Assembly (NCBI GenBank): GCA_913009825.1
Contig: CAJVYQ010000057.1
Span: 1 to 35,513, forward strand
DNA from: an uncultured Deferribacteres bacterium
GTDB taxonomy: Bacteria; Zhuqueibacterota; JdFR-76; DREG01
DNA: 35,513 bases
Direction: 5' to 3'
The notes under the pieces were generated by a model. The model saw nothing but the letters and a program-made list of their open reading frames with translations, did no database searches and was not told the origin of the DNA. Both the position numbers and the translations under genes were made by a program. Numbering within the stretch: the stretch's first letter is position 1; each line of letters starts with the position of its first letter. Of this stretch, positions 1 through 9,258 are shown piece by piece.

Positions 1-124
1 CTAAGACATGAAAGCATCCTGAAGGATGCTATCGTAAATAGGACGCTTTAGCGCCCTTTCATTTCTTAGCCTTGTCGTTCACGGCAAGGCGAAAAAGATT
101 GAAAGAAAACACCTGAATAGTTAC
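1..124. mobile_element. Right end of an IS66-type miniature element, highly structured
   Basis: Positions 112-124 read CCTGAATAGTTAC, the inverse of the GTAACTATTCAGG terminus seen at four other places in this window, so 1-124 is probably the right part of such an element whose left end lies outside. The interior can fold: arms 1-14 and 56-69 pair with one mismatch around hairpins at 13-30 (AGCATCC/GGATGCT) and 41-56, and 70-91 forms another (GCCTTG/CAAGGC). No ORF is visible. The element assignment rests on one terminus only. Confidence 0.6.
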
Positions 125-340
125 AATTAATTTTAATATCACGCTTGCCACAGTTCGACTCTGCTCACAATGGCTTCCTTTTTAAGCCGGTCTGGGCCCT
201 TCGTCAAGCTCAGGATAAACTCAGTCGGAAGACTGATTTCGTTAAAAAATTCAACTGATCATTCATAAAATAAACTTTTTGAGTCATTCATGCCTGTCCG
301 CATCGGGATTATTTTCAGTGGAGAAACCGTTACTGAAAAC
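125..340. other. Non-coding gap with a hairpin module and a post-stop stem-loop
   Basis: No gene is visible. Around 150-235 there is a sequence (TTCGACT, then GTCAAGCTCAGGATAAA, then AGTCGGAAG) that recurs inside the element at 33678-33822. Directly after the stop codon of the FHA gene, TTTTCAGT (312-319) and ACTGAAAA (332-339) form an 8-bp stem. It lacks a clear U-tract on either strand, so it is at best a weak or factor-dependent end of the operon. Confidence 0.5.
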
Positions 341-745
341 TTAATGGATCTGCATGGTTTCAAAGCGCAGGATTGTTGAACCCAACTTCAGCAGGCAGCC
401 ATGAATCAGGCGCTCTTTTTCCCTGATTTTTTTCCCATTGATGAACACACCGTTCTTGCTCCGGTTGTCCTGGATCCAAAACTGGCCGTTTTCCTCAAAC
501 ACCTTTGCATGATGTTTTGATATTTGTGTATCCTGCAAGACTACTGTATTTATTTTATCCCGACCGATGAACGACAAACGCCTGTTGAGATGAAATACGG
601 CGCTGGGCCTGTCTCCGTGGAGCATCACCAAACGGGGGGAGTTATCGGTTTTACCGGCTTCGCTAATTAGACGGGAGCCACATCGGGTACAAAAACGGTA
701 TTCCGCCCTGTTTTTATGCCGGCATTGCCAACAAATTTTTTCCAT
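341..745 (-). CDS. Zinc-ribbon plus FHA-domain protein
   Basis: A 134-residue cytoplasmic protein. The N-terminus has a four-cysteine zinc ribbon (C5, C8, C19, C22). Residues about 55-128 form a forkhead-associated domain, with the GR near 61-62, the S-K-H-H stretch that binds phosphothreonine, and the later N-x-x-S-x-N-G-x-x-x-N-G pattern. FHA domains recognise phosphothreonine peptides, so this protein is a plausible reader of the Ser/Thr kinase encoded two genes upstream. It is the last gene of the operon, 14 bases after the zinc-ribbon-TPR gene, which has a similar ribbon. There is no catalytic domain or signal peptide. Domain assignment is firm; the link to the kinase is inferred from neighbourhood. 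Confidence 0.9.
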   Translation of the reverse strand: MEKICWQCRHKNRAEYRFCTRCGSRLISEAGKTDNSPRLVMLHGDRPSAVFHLNRRLSFIGRDKINTVVLQDTQISKHHAKVFEENGQFWIQDNRSKNGVFINGKKIREKERLIHGCLLKLGSTILRFETMQIH

Positions 746-759
746 CTCTCCTCTCCACT

Positions 760-1035
760 TTACATCTCCATCGCAGTTTGAACTTGTTCAATCATCTGAC
801 CGGCCATGGGATGATTGGGATCCTGTGCCAGTACCTTTTTAAAATTTTCCAACGCCAGTTTGTATTTCCCCTGCTTCAGGTAAACCATACCCAGGTTTAA
901 GCGGATATCGCTCACTTTCAGTTCCTGTTGTGTGAAGGAACTTGTACTTTGCTCTATTGTCAGATTAAAGCCGCAAAAGCCGCAAAACTTATCATCTTCC
1001 TGAATCTGTTTTCCGCATCTTGGACAAGTACTCAT
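760..1035 (-). CDS. Zinc-ribbon plus single TPR-unit protein
   Basis: A 91-residue protein. It starts with a four-cysteine ribbon (C4, C7, C18, C21, each pair followed closely by glycine). After a short linker it has one tetratricopeptide-like helical pair (about residues 43-76; L-G-x-x-Y-x-x-x-G-K-Y then A-L-E-x-F and D-P-N-H-P). It lies between the histidine kinase and FHA genes, with 23 bases upstream and 14 downstream, so it is almost certainly cotranscribed. A ribbon followed by TPR suggests a small adaptor, but no partner can be read from sequence. The downstream FHA protein has the same kind of ribbon, so the two may bind a common surface. Confidence 0.85.
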   Translation of the reverse strand: MSTCPRCGKQIQEDDKFCGFCGFNLTIEQSTSSFTQQELKVSDIRLNLGMVYLKQGKYKLALENFKKVLAQDPNHPMAGQMIEQVQTAMEM

Positions 1036-1058
1036 CTTCTTTTCTCCAAATTTATGGA

Positions 1059-2075
1059 TTACATACCAACCATAGTCGACGTACGCAGGATTATATCTTC
1101 ATACATATTTTCTTTATCGATCATCGGAAAAATTATTTGAAATCTGGTGCCGATACCCGGTTGCGACAGAACTGCCAGATTTGCATCATGCCTTTTGACA
1201 ATATCACTGGAAATCGACAGTCCCAATCCGGTTCCCTTGTCCCGGTCTTTGGTAGTAAAAAAAGCCTGGAAAATATTATCCAGATTCTCTTCATCGATCC
1301 CCGGCCCGTTATCTTCAAATTCGATGAGAACAAACTGCTTGTGTTCGGTTAATAACCGGTTCCATTTGGCCGGTGACAGGCAATAATGTTTTCCCACATT
1401 TCCCCCGGTCTCCACCCAATCCAGAAGAACAACTTTACTGCTCACCCTGAGTAAATTACCGTTCGTTTTCATGGCATCGAAGGCATTTTTTGCCAGATTC
1501 AAAAAAATTTGGTTGATTTGATACTGATCGCCTTTTATCATCAACGGCAATTCAAAAATCTCTTTTTGCAACTTGATCCCTTTGGGAATAATCATCTCGA
1601 TGGTGGACATACTTTCTATTAAATTTTTGTTCACATCAAACAGGACAAAATCTTCCTGCGATTTATAGGCCATGGAACGAAAGCGGTTCAGATAACCGGA
1701 CAATCTCATCACTTGTTTTGATATTTGCCGCAACTGCTCCTGCAATTCGGCAGGAGGATCCATCATCAGGGCCATCTCGGCATGGGCGGAAATGATTGTG
1801 AGCGGATTTTTTAATTCGTGGATGATTTCCGTAATAAATTGCCCGATTGACGAAAGTTTCTCCAAATGAACCAAAAGGTTCTCTTTATTGGATATTTCTT
1901 CATAAGAGCGTTGTAACGCCTCAAAATTATCCTGAAGTTCCCTATAGGCGATCTCTTTTTCCTTAGAGGCCTGCTCGACAACCAACTCCAGATTTTGGTA
2001 GGAAACTTCCAGTTCTTCGAGCAGTTTTATATTCTCCTGCTCCAGATCTTCAACTGTATTGAGTGTATGAGACAT
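1059..2075 (-). CDS. Soluble sensor-type histidine kinase
   Basis: A 338-residue protein without membrane segments. Residues about 8-70 are a coiled coil, followed by a dimerisation/phospho-acceptor helix with H86 in the motif H-E-L-K-N-P-L-T. The ATPase domain follows: an N-box (N-Q-I-F-L-N-L-A-K-N-A), the D-N-G-P-G-I-D box, and G-T-G-L-G-L-S near the end. All catalytic boxes look intact. No sensory domain or receiver is fused, so it probably takes its input from its operon partners. Its start overlaps the end of the Ser/Thr kinase gene by 26 bases. In some cyanobacteria and myxobacteria a Ser/Thr kinase, an ATPase and a histidine kinase are fused in one chain; here the histidine kinase is separate. 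The cognate receiver is not in this operon. Confidence 0.92.
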   Translation of the reverse strand: MSHTLNTVEDLEQENIKLLEELEVSYQNLELVVEQASKEKEIAYRELQDNFEALQRSYEEISNKENLLVHLEKLSSIGQFITEIIHELKNPLTIISAHAEMALMMDPPAELQEQLRQISKQVMRLSGYLNRFRSMAYKSQEDFVLFDVNKNLIESMSTIEMIIPKGIKLQKEIFELPLMIKGDQYQINQIFLNLAKNAFDAMKTNGNLLRVSSKVVLLDWVETGGNVGKHYCLSPAKWNRLLTEHKQFVLIEFEDNGPGIDEENLDNIFQAFFTTKDRDKGTGLGLSISSDIVKRHDANLAVLSQPGIGTRFQIIFPMIDKENMYEDIILRTSTMVGM

Positions 2076-5000
2076 GGTTTTTTAGTTCCCTTTTATGTTC
2101 CACATTTTGAATGCCGGCAAATATTTGTGAATCCGTTTTTTGATCCATATCTTCTATTAAATTATTGATTTCGCGAACTTTATCCCCCAATTCCAATTTT
2201 TGATAAGCTTCGATGGCCTTTTCGTAACAAGTCCGTGCCTGTTCCTTTTTGCCGAAATTCCGATTCAAATTTCCATAACTCAGGTAATTTTCCGCAATAC
2301 CGTCGTAGTATTCCTGTTTTTGGTTTATTTTCAGGCTTTCCTTGAAATATCTTTCAGCTTCCTGATAATTTCCTTTCGCTGCGGCAACCATACCGAACAC
2401 ATGATGCGCTTCCGCTATATTTAATTTATCGTTCATTCTTGTGAAAATTTTCATCGCTTTATTCACATTTAATCCGGCTTTTTTCAGATTGCCCTGCCGC
2501 ACATAAGCCCTGCCCAGATTCAGAAAAGTCAACGCCCGCAACTGTTTATCTTCCACTTCATCGGCCAGAGAAAAACATTGTTCAAAGGATTTAATCGATT
2601 CCGGCCAACTTTCCAGATCGGCATAAGTCATACCCAAATTGTGGTATACCCGCGCCAGATTTTTGTTGTTTTTCTTTCTCTTATAAATTGCCAATGCCTG
2701 TAAATAGTTTTCCAGGGCAGCCTGATGCTTACCCTGAATATTGCAAACCGTACCTATGTTTGTCAAAGCGTGTGCTCTATCAAACTCCCCCATTACGCTA
2801 TCCACAGATTGCAGCGTTTTTTCAAAATACTGCAGTGCATCAGAAAAATTTCCCTGCTGGAACTGGATCAGACCTATATTGTTATAAATCCGGCTCATTG
2901 CATTTTTAATATTATACTTATCAATTAGCTTCAGACATTTTTCATAGTGTTGCAGGGAGATATCCCATTTTCCCAATTTGTCATAAATCCGGCCGATCCG
3001 GCGCAGTGCATCCTCTTGTTTTTCGTACTGTCCGGATTTTTCGCTGATCTCATGCAATTTCTGATATATTTTCAGGCTGCTATCCCATTTTCCCAATTCC
3101 TCGTAGCAAATACCCAATTGTAGATACAAACCAAATTCAGAAACAGATTCGAAAAACGGATTTTCTACATATTCCGCCGAATCGAGGAATTCTTCGAAAA
3201 AAACACTGGCCTCACGATAGGCGGAAATTTTAAACGCCCGTTTGCCTGCTTCGAAAAGCAGCGGCAGCGCTTTTTGATGATCGCCGCCTTTCCGGTAATG
3301 CAAGGCAATTTCACCGGTAAAGGCGCCGGGATCAGGCTTGTGCATCTCTTCTAATTCCGCCGCTGCCATCAGGTGATACTCTTGTGCCAGAATAACGGGC
3401 ATTTCATTATACAACAGATCGTGCAGCATGGGATGTTCAAATTGAAATCCCGATTCCGTGCTGCTGATAATTTCCAGATCCCGCTCGATCCGGTGCAATT
3501 TTTTAATCAATTTTATTCTCGGCAATTCGAGCAACTTTGCCAGCAGAGATATATCAAATTTGAATCCGGTCACAGCGGCAACCTGCAACATTTCCCGTTC
3601 ATCTTCGGAAAGATCATTCAGCCGGCGCAGAAAAACATCCTCCACCCGTTTGGGCACCTCAACGACAAAATTGCTCTGTTTATCATACCATATTTTATCT
3701 CGCCGGCAAATGATCTCTTTTTCCTGGAAAACTTTCAGCGTCTCGATAACGAAAAACGGATTCCCCTTGGTTTCATCGAATATTTTCTCATAAAATTCTT
3801 CTGAGAAATCGGTATTTACCAAACATTCATCGATCAGCAGGTCGCATTCTTCACGGATCAGACGATACAGATTCAGCAACTGGGCATGTCCTTCCTGGCG
3901 CATGCGGGAGAGCATATCGACAATCATGGAAGGTTTGCCGTTCTGTTGCAGATCGTGGCGGTCCGTCCGGCTGATCCCCATGAGGATAATCTGCTGATCT
4001 TGTATATTTCTGGACAGATAGTGGAACAAACGTAAGCTGGCTTCATCTGCCCAATGCAGATCGTCGATAATGAGCAGCACGGGATGAACAGCCGCTAACT
4101 GAGATAAAATATAATAGATGCCTTCAGAAAGATTACCGGTTTCCCGGCCGGTATTATTAGAAATATCCTGAGCCTCACCGGAGAAAACCGTATCGAACCG
4201 TTTAGTAAATTCACGCAATACCGGCACCTTTTCCCGAATAGTCTTTTTAAATTTTTCTCTCTCTTCGACGGAAAGTCTATGACTTGCTTTGGTAAGAAAA
4301 CGGCGTAAAGCATCGATATACGGTAAATATGCGTTCAACCCTTCCTGATAGAGAGATTCACCATATAGAATGAACGCTTCATCCTGTTCTACATATCGTT
4401 TGAACCGTTGTGCCAGACTGCTTTTACCTACACCCGCTTCACCTTGCAATATTACGGTCTGTCCATTTTTATGAGAGGCCTTATGGTATAAACCGATTAA
4501 TTTTTTAAACTCTTTTTCTCGGCCAATGAAAACCGAACGAAATTCCTGAAAATCTGCCGATCCATCTTCACCGGATTTATCAATCATGAAATCGGCGGAA
4601 ATAATTTCTGTATTTTGGTCTTGTCCCGTTCTTTTATGCTGCGTATTTTCAAGTTCCCGGTTAAACATGTCCGCAGAATCCCAGCGGTCTTCTTTCTCCT
4701 TTTTCAAGGCTTTCAGCAGAATTTGATTTACATCTTCGGATATTTCTTTATTCAAAAAGGATGGCGGCACCGGTTCTTCGTTCAATTTTTTAAACAGAAT
4801 ATCAACCGCGCCGGTCCCGGAAAACGGCAAACGACCCGTCAATAATTGATACAGGACAACGGCGGCTGAATACAGATCGCTGCGGTTATCGATTTGTTCT
4901 CCCAACATCTGCTCCGGAGGCATGTATTCGATAGTACCCAAAATATCTCCGGTCATGGTCAATTGCAGGTTCGATTGAACTTTTGCGATGCCAAAATCCA

Positions 5001-5457
5001 GAATTTTCGCCACATTATCATCGGTCACCAGTATATTTTCCGGTTTGATATCGCGATGCAGAATCCCTAATTTATGGGCAGCGGTAAGGCCCTGTAAAAC
5101 CTGGCCACCAATTCTGATGGCATCCGCCAGTGAAATTTTTTCTGTATCACGAATCAAATCCGTTAACTGACGGCCGGCCACATATTCCATCACAATGTAA
5201 CGGCCACATTCCGCTTCGCCGATTTCATAAATGGTTACTACATTAGGATGAACCAACTTGGCAGCCGCTCTGGCTTCGGTGAGAAATCTCTCTGCGTTTT
5301 TTTCATTCTCTAAAAGATGACGATGCATCACTTTGATGGCCACATCTCTTTCCAGCCGGGTATCGAAAGCCTGAAAGACCTGCCCCATGCCGCCGACGCC
5401 TATCTTTTTAAGGATATTGTATTGAGCGATATTCTTGAGTTCCATCCCGGCCTTCAC
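2050..5457 (-). CDS. Ser/Thr protein kinase - AAA ATPase - TPR signalling protein
   Basis: A 1135-residue multidomain protein. Residues about 14-270 are a bacterial PknB-type kinase with a glycine loop (G20-G25), K42, H-R-D-I-K-P-E-N at 134-141 (catalytic D136) and D-F-G at 154-156, so it should be active. After a linker a STAND/AAA_16-type ATPase begins at F-I-G-R-E (310-314), with Walker A G-E-A-G-V-G-K-S-S at 339-347 and Walker B ending I-I-D-D at 463-466. The C-terminal part (from about 720) is a long array of tetratricopeptide repeats. No transmembrane segment or extracellular PASTA domain is present, so this is a cytosolic kinase. The start overlaps the stop of the upstream TPR gene by 4 bases (ATGA), indicating translational coupling. 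A second ATG four codons in is also possible. Ligand and substrates are unknown. Confidence 0.95.
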   Translation of the reverse strand: MKAGMELKNIAQYNILKKIGVGGMGQVFQAFDTRLERDVAIKVMHRHLLENEKNAERFLTEARAAAKLVHPNVVTIYEIGEAECGRYIVMEYVAGRQLTDLIRDTEKISLADAIRIGGQVLQGLTAAHKLGILHRDIKPENILVTDDNVAKILDFGIAKVQSNLQLTMTGDILGTIEYMPPEQMLGEQIDNRSDLYSAAVVLYQLLTGRLPFSGTGAVDILFKKLNEEPVPPSFLNKEISEDVNQILLKALKKEKEDRWDSADMFNRELENTQHKRTGQDQNTEIISADFMIDKSGEDGSADFQEFRSVFIGREKEFKKLIGLYHKASHKNGQTVILQGEAGVGKSSLAQRFKRYVEQDEAFILYGESLYQEGLNAYLPYIDALRRFLTKASHRLSVEEREKFKKTIREKVPVLREFTKRFDTVFSGEAQDISNNTGRETGNLSEGIYYILSQLAAVHPVLLIIDDLHWADEASLRLFHYLSRNIQDQQIILMGISRTDRHDLQQNGKPSMIVDMLSRMRQEGHAQLLNLYRLIREECDLLIDECLVNTDFSEEFYEKIFDETKGNPFFVIETLKVFQEKEIICRRDKIWYDKQSNFVVEVPKRVEDVFLRRLNDLSEDEREMLQVAAVTGFKFDISLLAKLLELPRIKLIKKLHRIERDLEIISSTESGFQFEHPMLHDLLYNEMPVILAQEYHLMAAAELEEMHKPDPGAFTGEIALHYRKGGDHQKALPLLFEAGKRAFKISAYREASVFFEEFLDSAEYVENPFFESVSEFGLYLQLGICYEELGKWDSSLKIYQKLHEISEKSGQYEKQEDALRRIGRIYDKLGKWDISLQHYEKCLKLIDKYNIKNAMSRIYNNIGLIQFQQGNFSDALQYFEKTLQSVDSVMGEFDRAHALTNIGTVCNIQGKHQAALENYLQALAIYKRKKNNKNLARVYHNLGMTYADLESWPESIKSFEQCFSLADEVEDKQLRALTFLNLGRAYVRQGNLKKAGLNVNKAMKIFTRMNDKLNIAEAHHVFGMVAAAKGNYQEAERYFKESLKINQKQEYYDGIAENYLSYGNLNRNFGKKEQARTCYEKAIEAYQKLELGDKVREINNLIEDMDQKTDSQIFAGIQNVEHKRELKNHVSYTQYS

Positions 5458-6782
5458 ACCTTTTCGTGAACAAAATCAGCCGCTTCTATCCTGCTTTCAT
5501 TCTTTTCTTCATTTTTGCTTAATTGAAAACGAACCGTTTTTTCTTGTTTGTTTTTTTCCAGATTGATACGCCGGAAAATTTCCTCAGCCAGTTTATAATA
5601 TTTAGCGGCGCTCTCTTCACTTTGGGTCTCACCGATAAATTCCGCATATTCTTTGTAACAGTTTGCCAGTCCCAAAGGAATGCAGAATTCCTGATAAAGT
5701 TTGATGCTCTCTTCGTAAAATGCGGCAGCGGTACCCGTTTCTTTTGATTTCCAGTAAATCCGGCCAAACAATTTATTGGTTTTGGCAATGCCGATGGGAT
5801 TTTTCAGGCGGACCAAAATCTCCAACGCCCGGCCGCAGGTAGTGGCCGCCATCGGGTAATCGCCAACATCGCAATAAAATTCCGTCTTGTTCATGTAGAC
5901 AAAAGCCAGCAGCGGAAAATTACCGTATTCCTGGCACAATTGAAGCGCTTTATCGAAATAACTAACCGCCTCACGAAATTCACCTTCTTTGAGATACATA
6001 AATCCCAAATTGTTCAGACTATCTGCCGTCCCATGGTAATTCTTGATACTCTGAAACTCGATCAGCGCTTCCTGAAAATGGGTGAATGCCGCTCCGTAAT
6101 TCCCCTCCATGCGCTGAATAATGCCCAGATGATTACTGATAGTTGCCCTGCTGAATACATCACTTACCAGTTCCGAGGTTTGCAATGCTTTCCGGAACAA
6201 ATTTTGGGCAATCAGGTATTCCCCCTTGCGGTAAGATATTTTAGCTGATTCTATCTGCGCCAGCGCCAACCCGGCATGATTTCCTACCATCTGCAGAAAT
6301 ACTTCCGCATCGCGCAGCAGCGTCTGCGCCTTCTCCCAGTTTCCTCGTTGGGAATAGATTCTGGCGATACGGTAAAGAATGTCGCCCTGCATCTCATGAT
6401 TTTCCAGTGTTTTAGCAATTTCCAGTGCGGCGGAATAATGGTTGATGGCAGCGGCATAATTACCAAGGGTTTCATGGGTTTCACTAAGCACGGAAATAAA
6501 TTTCACCCGCTGCTCGTCATCCAGAATGGGACCGCGAATTTCCTCGAACGTTTTCAATGCCAGATCGATGTAGTATGCCACTTTTTCCAACGAGTCACTT
6601 TCAAATTCACTGACGGCAATCAACTGTTCCGGTAAATCCCGGTTGGCCAGTTTGTTGATCGCTTTCGCGATGGAATATAAACTGCGATTCTCCGCAATGT
6701 GCGACTTTGATGCCGTGCTTTTGATAATACGCGACATTTCCGATAAATAGACACGAATCACTTTACTACTGTCTTTAGTCAT
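5454..6782 (-). CDS. TPR-repeat protein of the kinase operon
   Basis: A 442-residue protein that is nearly all tetratricopeptide-like repeats, from about residue 100 to 390. Successive units show Y-x-x-A-L-x-x-x and N-L-G-x-x-Y/F-L-x-x-G patterns, as in the TPR arrays of its two neighbours. The first 90 residues are helical without a recognised domain and the last 35 are charged. It has no ATPase, kinase or membrane segment. It overlaps the upstream ATPase gene by 8 bases and the downstream kinase gene by 4, so all three are probably made together. Possible roles are scaffold or anti-activator for the two ATPases; that is inference from position and repeat type. Confidence 0.88.
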   Translation of the reverse strand: MTKDSSKVIRVYLSEMSRIIKSTASKSHIAENRSLYSIAKAINKLANRDLPEQLIAVSEFESDSLEKVAYYIDLALKTFEEIRGPILDDEQRVKFISVLSETHETLGNYAAAINHYSAALEIAKTLENHEMQGDILYRIARIYSQRGNWEKAQTLLRDAEVFLQMVGNHAGLALAQIESAKISYRKGEYLIAQNLFRKALQTSELVSDVFSRATISNHLGIIQRMEGNYGAAFTHFQEALIEFQSIKNYHGTADSLNNLGFMYLKEGEFREAVSYFDKALQLCQEYGNFPLLAFVYMNKTEFYCDVGDYPMAATTCGRALEILVRLKNPIGIAKTNKLFGRIYWKSKETGTAAAFYEESIKLYQEFCIPLGLANCYKEYAEFIGETQSEESAAKYYKLAEEIFRRINLEKNKQEKTVRFQLSKNEEKNESRIEAADFVHEKV

Positions 6783-9258
6783 GCATCACCTCAGCTTTCG
6801 CTTCAGTTTCCCGCCTTACAATTTCTGCCAATTTTTCATTCACAAACTTTACTTTTTCCTGAAGATCCTGGTTCGCAAAATCTTCTTTTGCTTTCTCCAG
6901 CCAGATAACGGCATTTCTCCGGTTATCCACTTCAATTTCCATCAGGGCGCGCTCATATTTTGTTTCCGCCACACCGAGTTTATTTTGCAGAGCCTGAAAT
7001 TTCTCAATAGCTATTTCAAAGTGTTTCACGGCTTCAGACCAGTTTTTTTGCTCCCTTTCCAGAATGCCCTGAACTTTATGATATTCTGAAATCCCCAGTT
7101 CATCGTTCAAACGCGTTAACAAACGATACGCCTTAAAATTGTACTCGCGCGCCTCCTCATAACGGTTCAAATTAACTAAGGCAATTGCCCGGTTCAAAAA
7201 TGTGATGGATTTTAACGGCACCAAACCCATTACATCGGAAACGGATAAACTTTTGCCATAAAATTCATTGGCCTTCTTCCAACTGGTTTCATCGGCATAG
7301 TTCATACCGATGTTGTGGTAAAGGCGGGCAAGGCCAAAATGGTCGCCTGATTTTTCAAAGATAGGAATCCCTTTGCTGTACATTTGAACCGATTTGAGAT
7401 GGTTGCCTAAAATATTTTCGATGATACCCAGATTATTATACAGCGTGCCGATAAGGGGTTCTGCGTTTAATTGTTTGGCTAAATGCAATGCACTTTGATA
7501 ATAATCAACAGCCTGGGGATATTCCGAAAGTTCCAGACAAACATTTCCCAACCCAAAATTGGCCATAGCTTTAATGAAGCCACTATCGGACGCGTCCGCA
7601 TGTAGGCAGTTAATCAAACAATCTCTGGCATCCTGCCACCGGTTTAGACGAAAATAGGTCAATCCTTTTTGAATCAGGATTTGATTTTTCATTTCACCGT
7701 CCATCAGCTCTTCACTCAATTTAAGCCCAAGTTCGGCATATTCAATACCTTCCCGATAATTGCCTAAAACGCGGCTGAGCCAGGTCATTTTAAAGTAAAG
7801 ATACAACAGACCGGAAGAATCATACAAATGGGTACCGTCGTTAGTTAGACTCACGGCATCCTGATAAAACTCTTTCGCTTCGATGAAGGCAAAATTTGCG
7901 AGGGCAGCATCAAAGGCTTTCAATAAATATGGAAATGCCTTCTCTCTCTCTGTTGAGCGAAGATAATGATGTGCCATTAAATACTCTTTTTTAGGATATT
8001 CCATCTTTCCGCTTGCTTCGATGGCCTGCGCTATTTTAAAGTGCATAACCGGAATTTGCTCTGCCGGAATGTCGGCCAAAATGGCTGCGGCAACTGCAGA
8101 GTTTTTGAATTTATAATTCCGGTCCTCCGACTCGATGAGTATTTTTTTATCCTTCAATTGCACTAATTCTTTAACCACCTTAATCCGGGGAACATTTAGA
8201 ATCGTGCTTATTAGAATATAATCGAAGGAATTATCTAACAAAGCGCCATATTCAACCATTTTTTGCCGGCGGTCCGGCAGGTCTTTTATACCGGGCAAAA
8301 TGTCTTTTGTGTTGACTTCGCCCAGAACAAGCCGGGTTAAATCATTTTTTTGCAGATTTTCCCGGTTAAACCAAACACCTTTCTGCTTGTAAATGATCCC
8401 CCGATCGAACAGGGTCTGCAAACCGGCAACCAGCGTTCCGGGAATTCCGCCGGAGAGTTCATATAGCCACGGTAGAAATTTGCTGCTGAAATCGGAGCGT
8501 TGAAAAACCGCGTTTAAAAATTCCCTGGTTTTTTGCAGATCGAAACGCTGCAAACCGATGCGGTCGACGAGACACTCCCTGTTCATTCTTTGCAAAACAT
8601 TGGCATACGGCGGAATTTTTTGTTGCGATACTTCCCGTCCATCCTGACGCAACGTAACCAGCACCAGAATTTTTTGTTCAACCAAACTTTTGCTGAAATA
8701 GTGAATAAATTGCCAGGTAGTAAGCGGCGCCAGATGGAGATCCGCCAATACAAGAATCAGCGTCTCTTCTTTGGTATATTCTAAAATGGAGGCGACCAAT
8801 TTTTGTTGTACCAGGCCGAATTGCGTTTGCAGCGAATAAAGAGAAGAGAAATCGGAAGTTATTTTTTTCTTGTCGCCGTTGCCATTATCCGGATTCATGA
8901 GTTTTGCCAATCGGACCTGCGCAGCACCGGCATCTTTCACCTTTTGCCGGCTTAGATGATCAATAAGGCGAAAAAAGATTGTATAGGGATTATAGCGGCT
9001 TTCCGCATCAAATTTTTCTTCTAACGCCACAATCCCCTTTCTCTCCGCATCGAGTATAAATCGATGCGTTAATTTTGTTTTTCCTGTTCCCGCTTCCCCG
9101 CTGATAACAATGAAATGGCCGTTGCCGGTCAGCGCATCGTTAAGAAGATGATTCAGTTTGTCCAGGGCTTCATTACAACCGACCAGGGTAGAAGCCAATG
9201 ATGAGCGAAATTGATCTTCTTTGCCGGGGATGAATGTTCCTAACTCGAATCTTGACAT
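6775..9258 (-). CDS. AAA/STAND ATPase with C-terminal TPR array, no kinase domain
   Basis: An 827-residue paralogue of the C-terminal two thirds of the kinase protein downstream. A degenerate entry motif (V-G-C-N-E, 26-30) replaces the usual F-x-G-R-E. Walker A is G-E-A-G-T-G-K-T at 54-61. In the Walker B region, where the paralogue has I-I-D-D-L-H-W-A-D, this protein has V-L-A-D-L-H-L-A-P (170-178), so the first aspartate is replaced by alanine. Residues from about 400 to 800 are TPR repeats. It may bind ATP but hydrolyse it poorly. It is the first gene of the operon; the gap upstream (9259-9585) separates it from the chemotaxis genes, so the operon promoter should lie there. Confidence 0.9.
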   Translation of the reverse strand: MSRFELGTFIPGKEDQFRSSLASTLVGCNEALDKLNHLLNDALTGNGHFIVISGEAGTGKTKLTHRFILDAERKGIVALEEKFDAESRYNPYTIFFRLIDHLSRQKVKDAGAAQVRLAKLMNPDNGNGDKKKITSDFSSLYSLQTQFGLVQQKLVASILEYTKEETLILVLADLHLAPLTTWQFIHYFSKSLVEQKILVLVTLRQDGREVSQQKIPPYANVLQRMNRECLVDRIGLQRFDLQKTREFLNAVFQRSDFSSKFLPWLYELSGGIPGTLVAGLQTLFDRGIIYKQKGVWFNRENLQKNDLTRLVLGEVNTKDILPGIKDLPDRRQKMVEYGALLDNSFDYILISTILNVPRIKVVKELVQLKDKKILIESEDRNYKFKNSAVAAAILADIPAEQIPVMHFKIAQAIEASGKMEYPKKEYLMAHHYLRSTEREKAFPYLLKAFDAALANFAFIEAKEFYQDAVSLTNDGTHLYDSSGLLYLYFKMTWLSRVLGNYREGIEYAELGLKLSEELMDGEMKNQILIQKGLTYFRLNRWQDARDCLINCLHADASDSGFIKAMANFGLGNVCLELSEYPQAVDYYQSALHLAKQLNAEPLIGTLYNNLGIIENILGNHLKSVQMYSKGIPIFEKSGDHFGLARLYHNIGMNYADETSWKKANEFYGKSLSVSDVMGLVPLKSITFLNRAIALVNLNRYEEAREYNFKAYRLLTRLNDELGISEYHKVQGILEREQKNWSEAVKHFEIAIEKFQALQNKLGVAETKYERALMEIEVDNRRNAVIWLEKAKEDFANQDLQEKVKFVNEKLAEIVRRETEAKAEVMHD

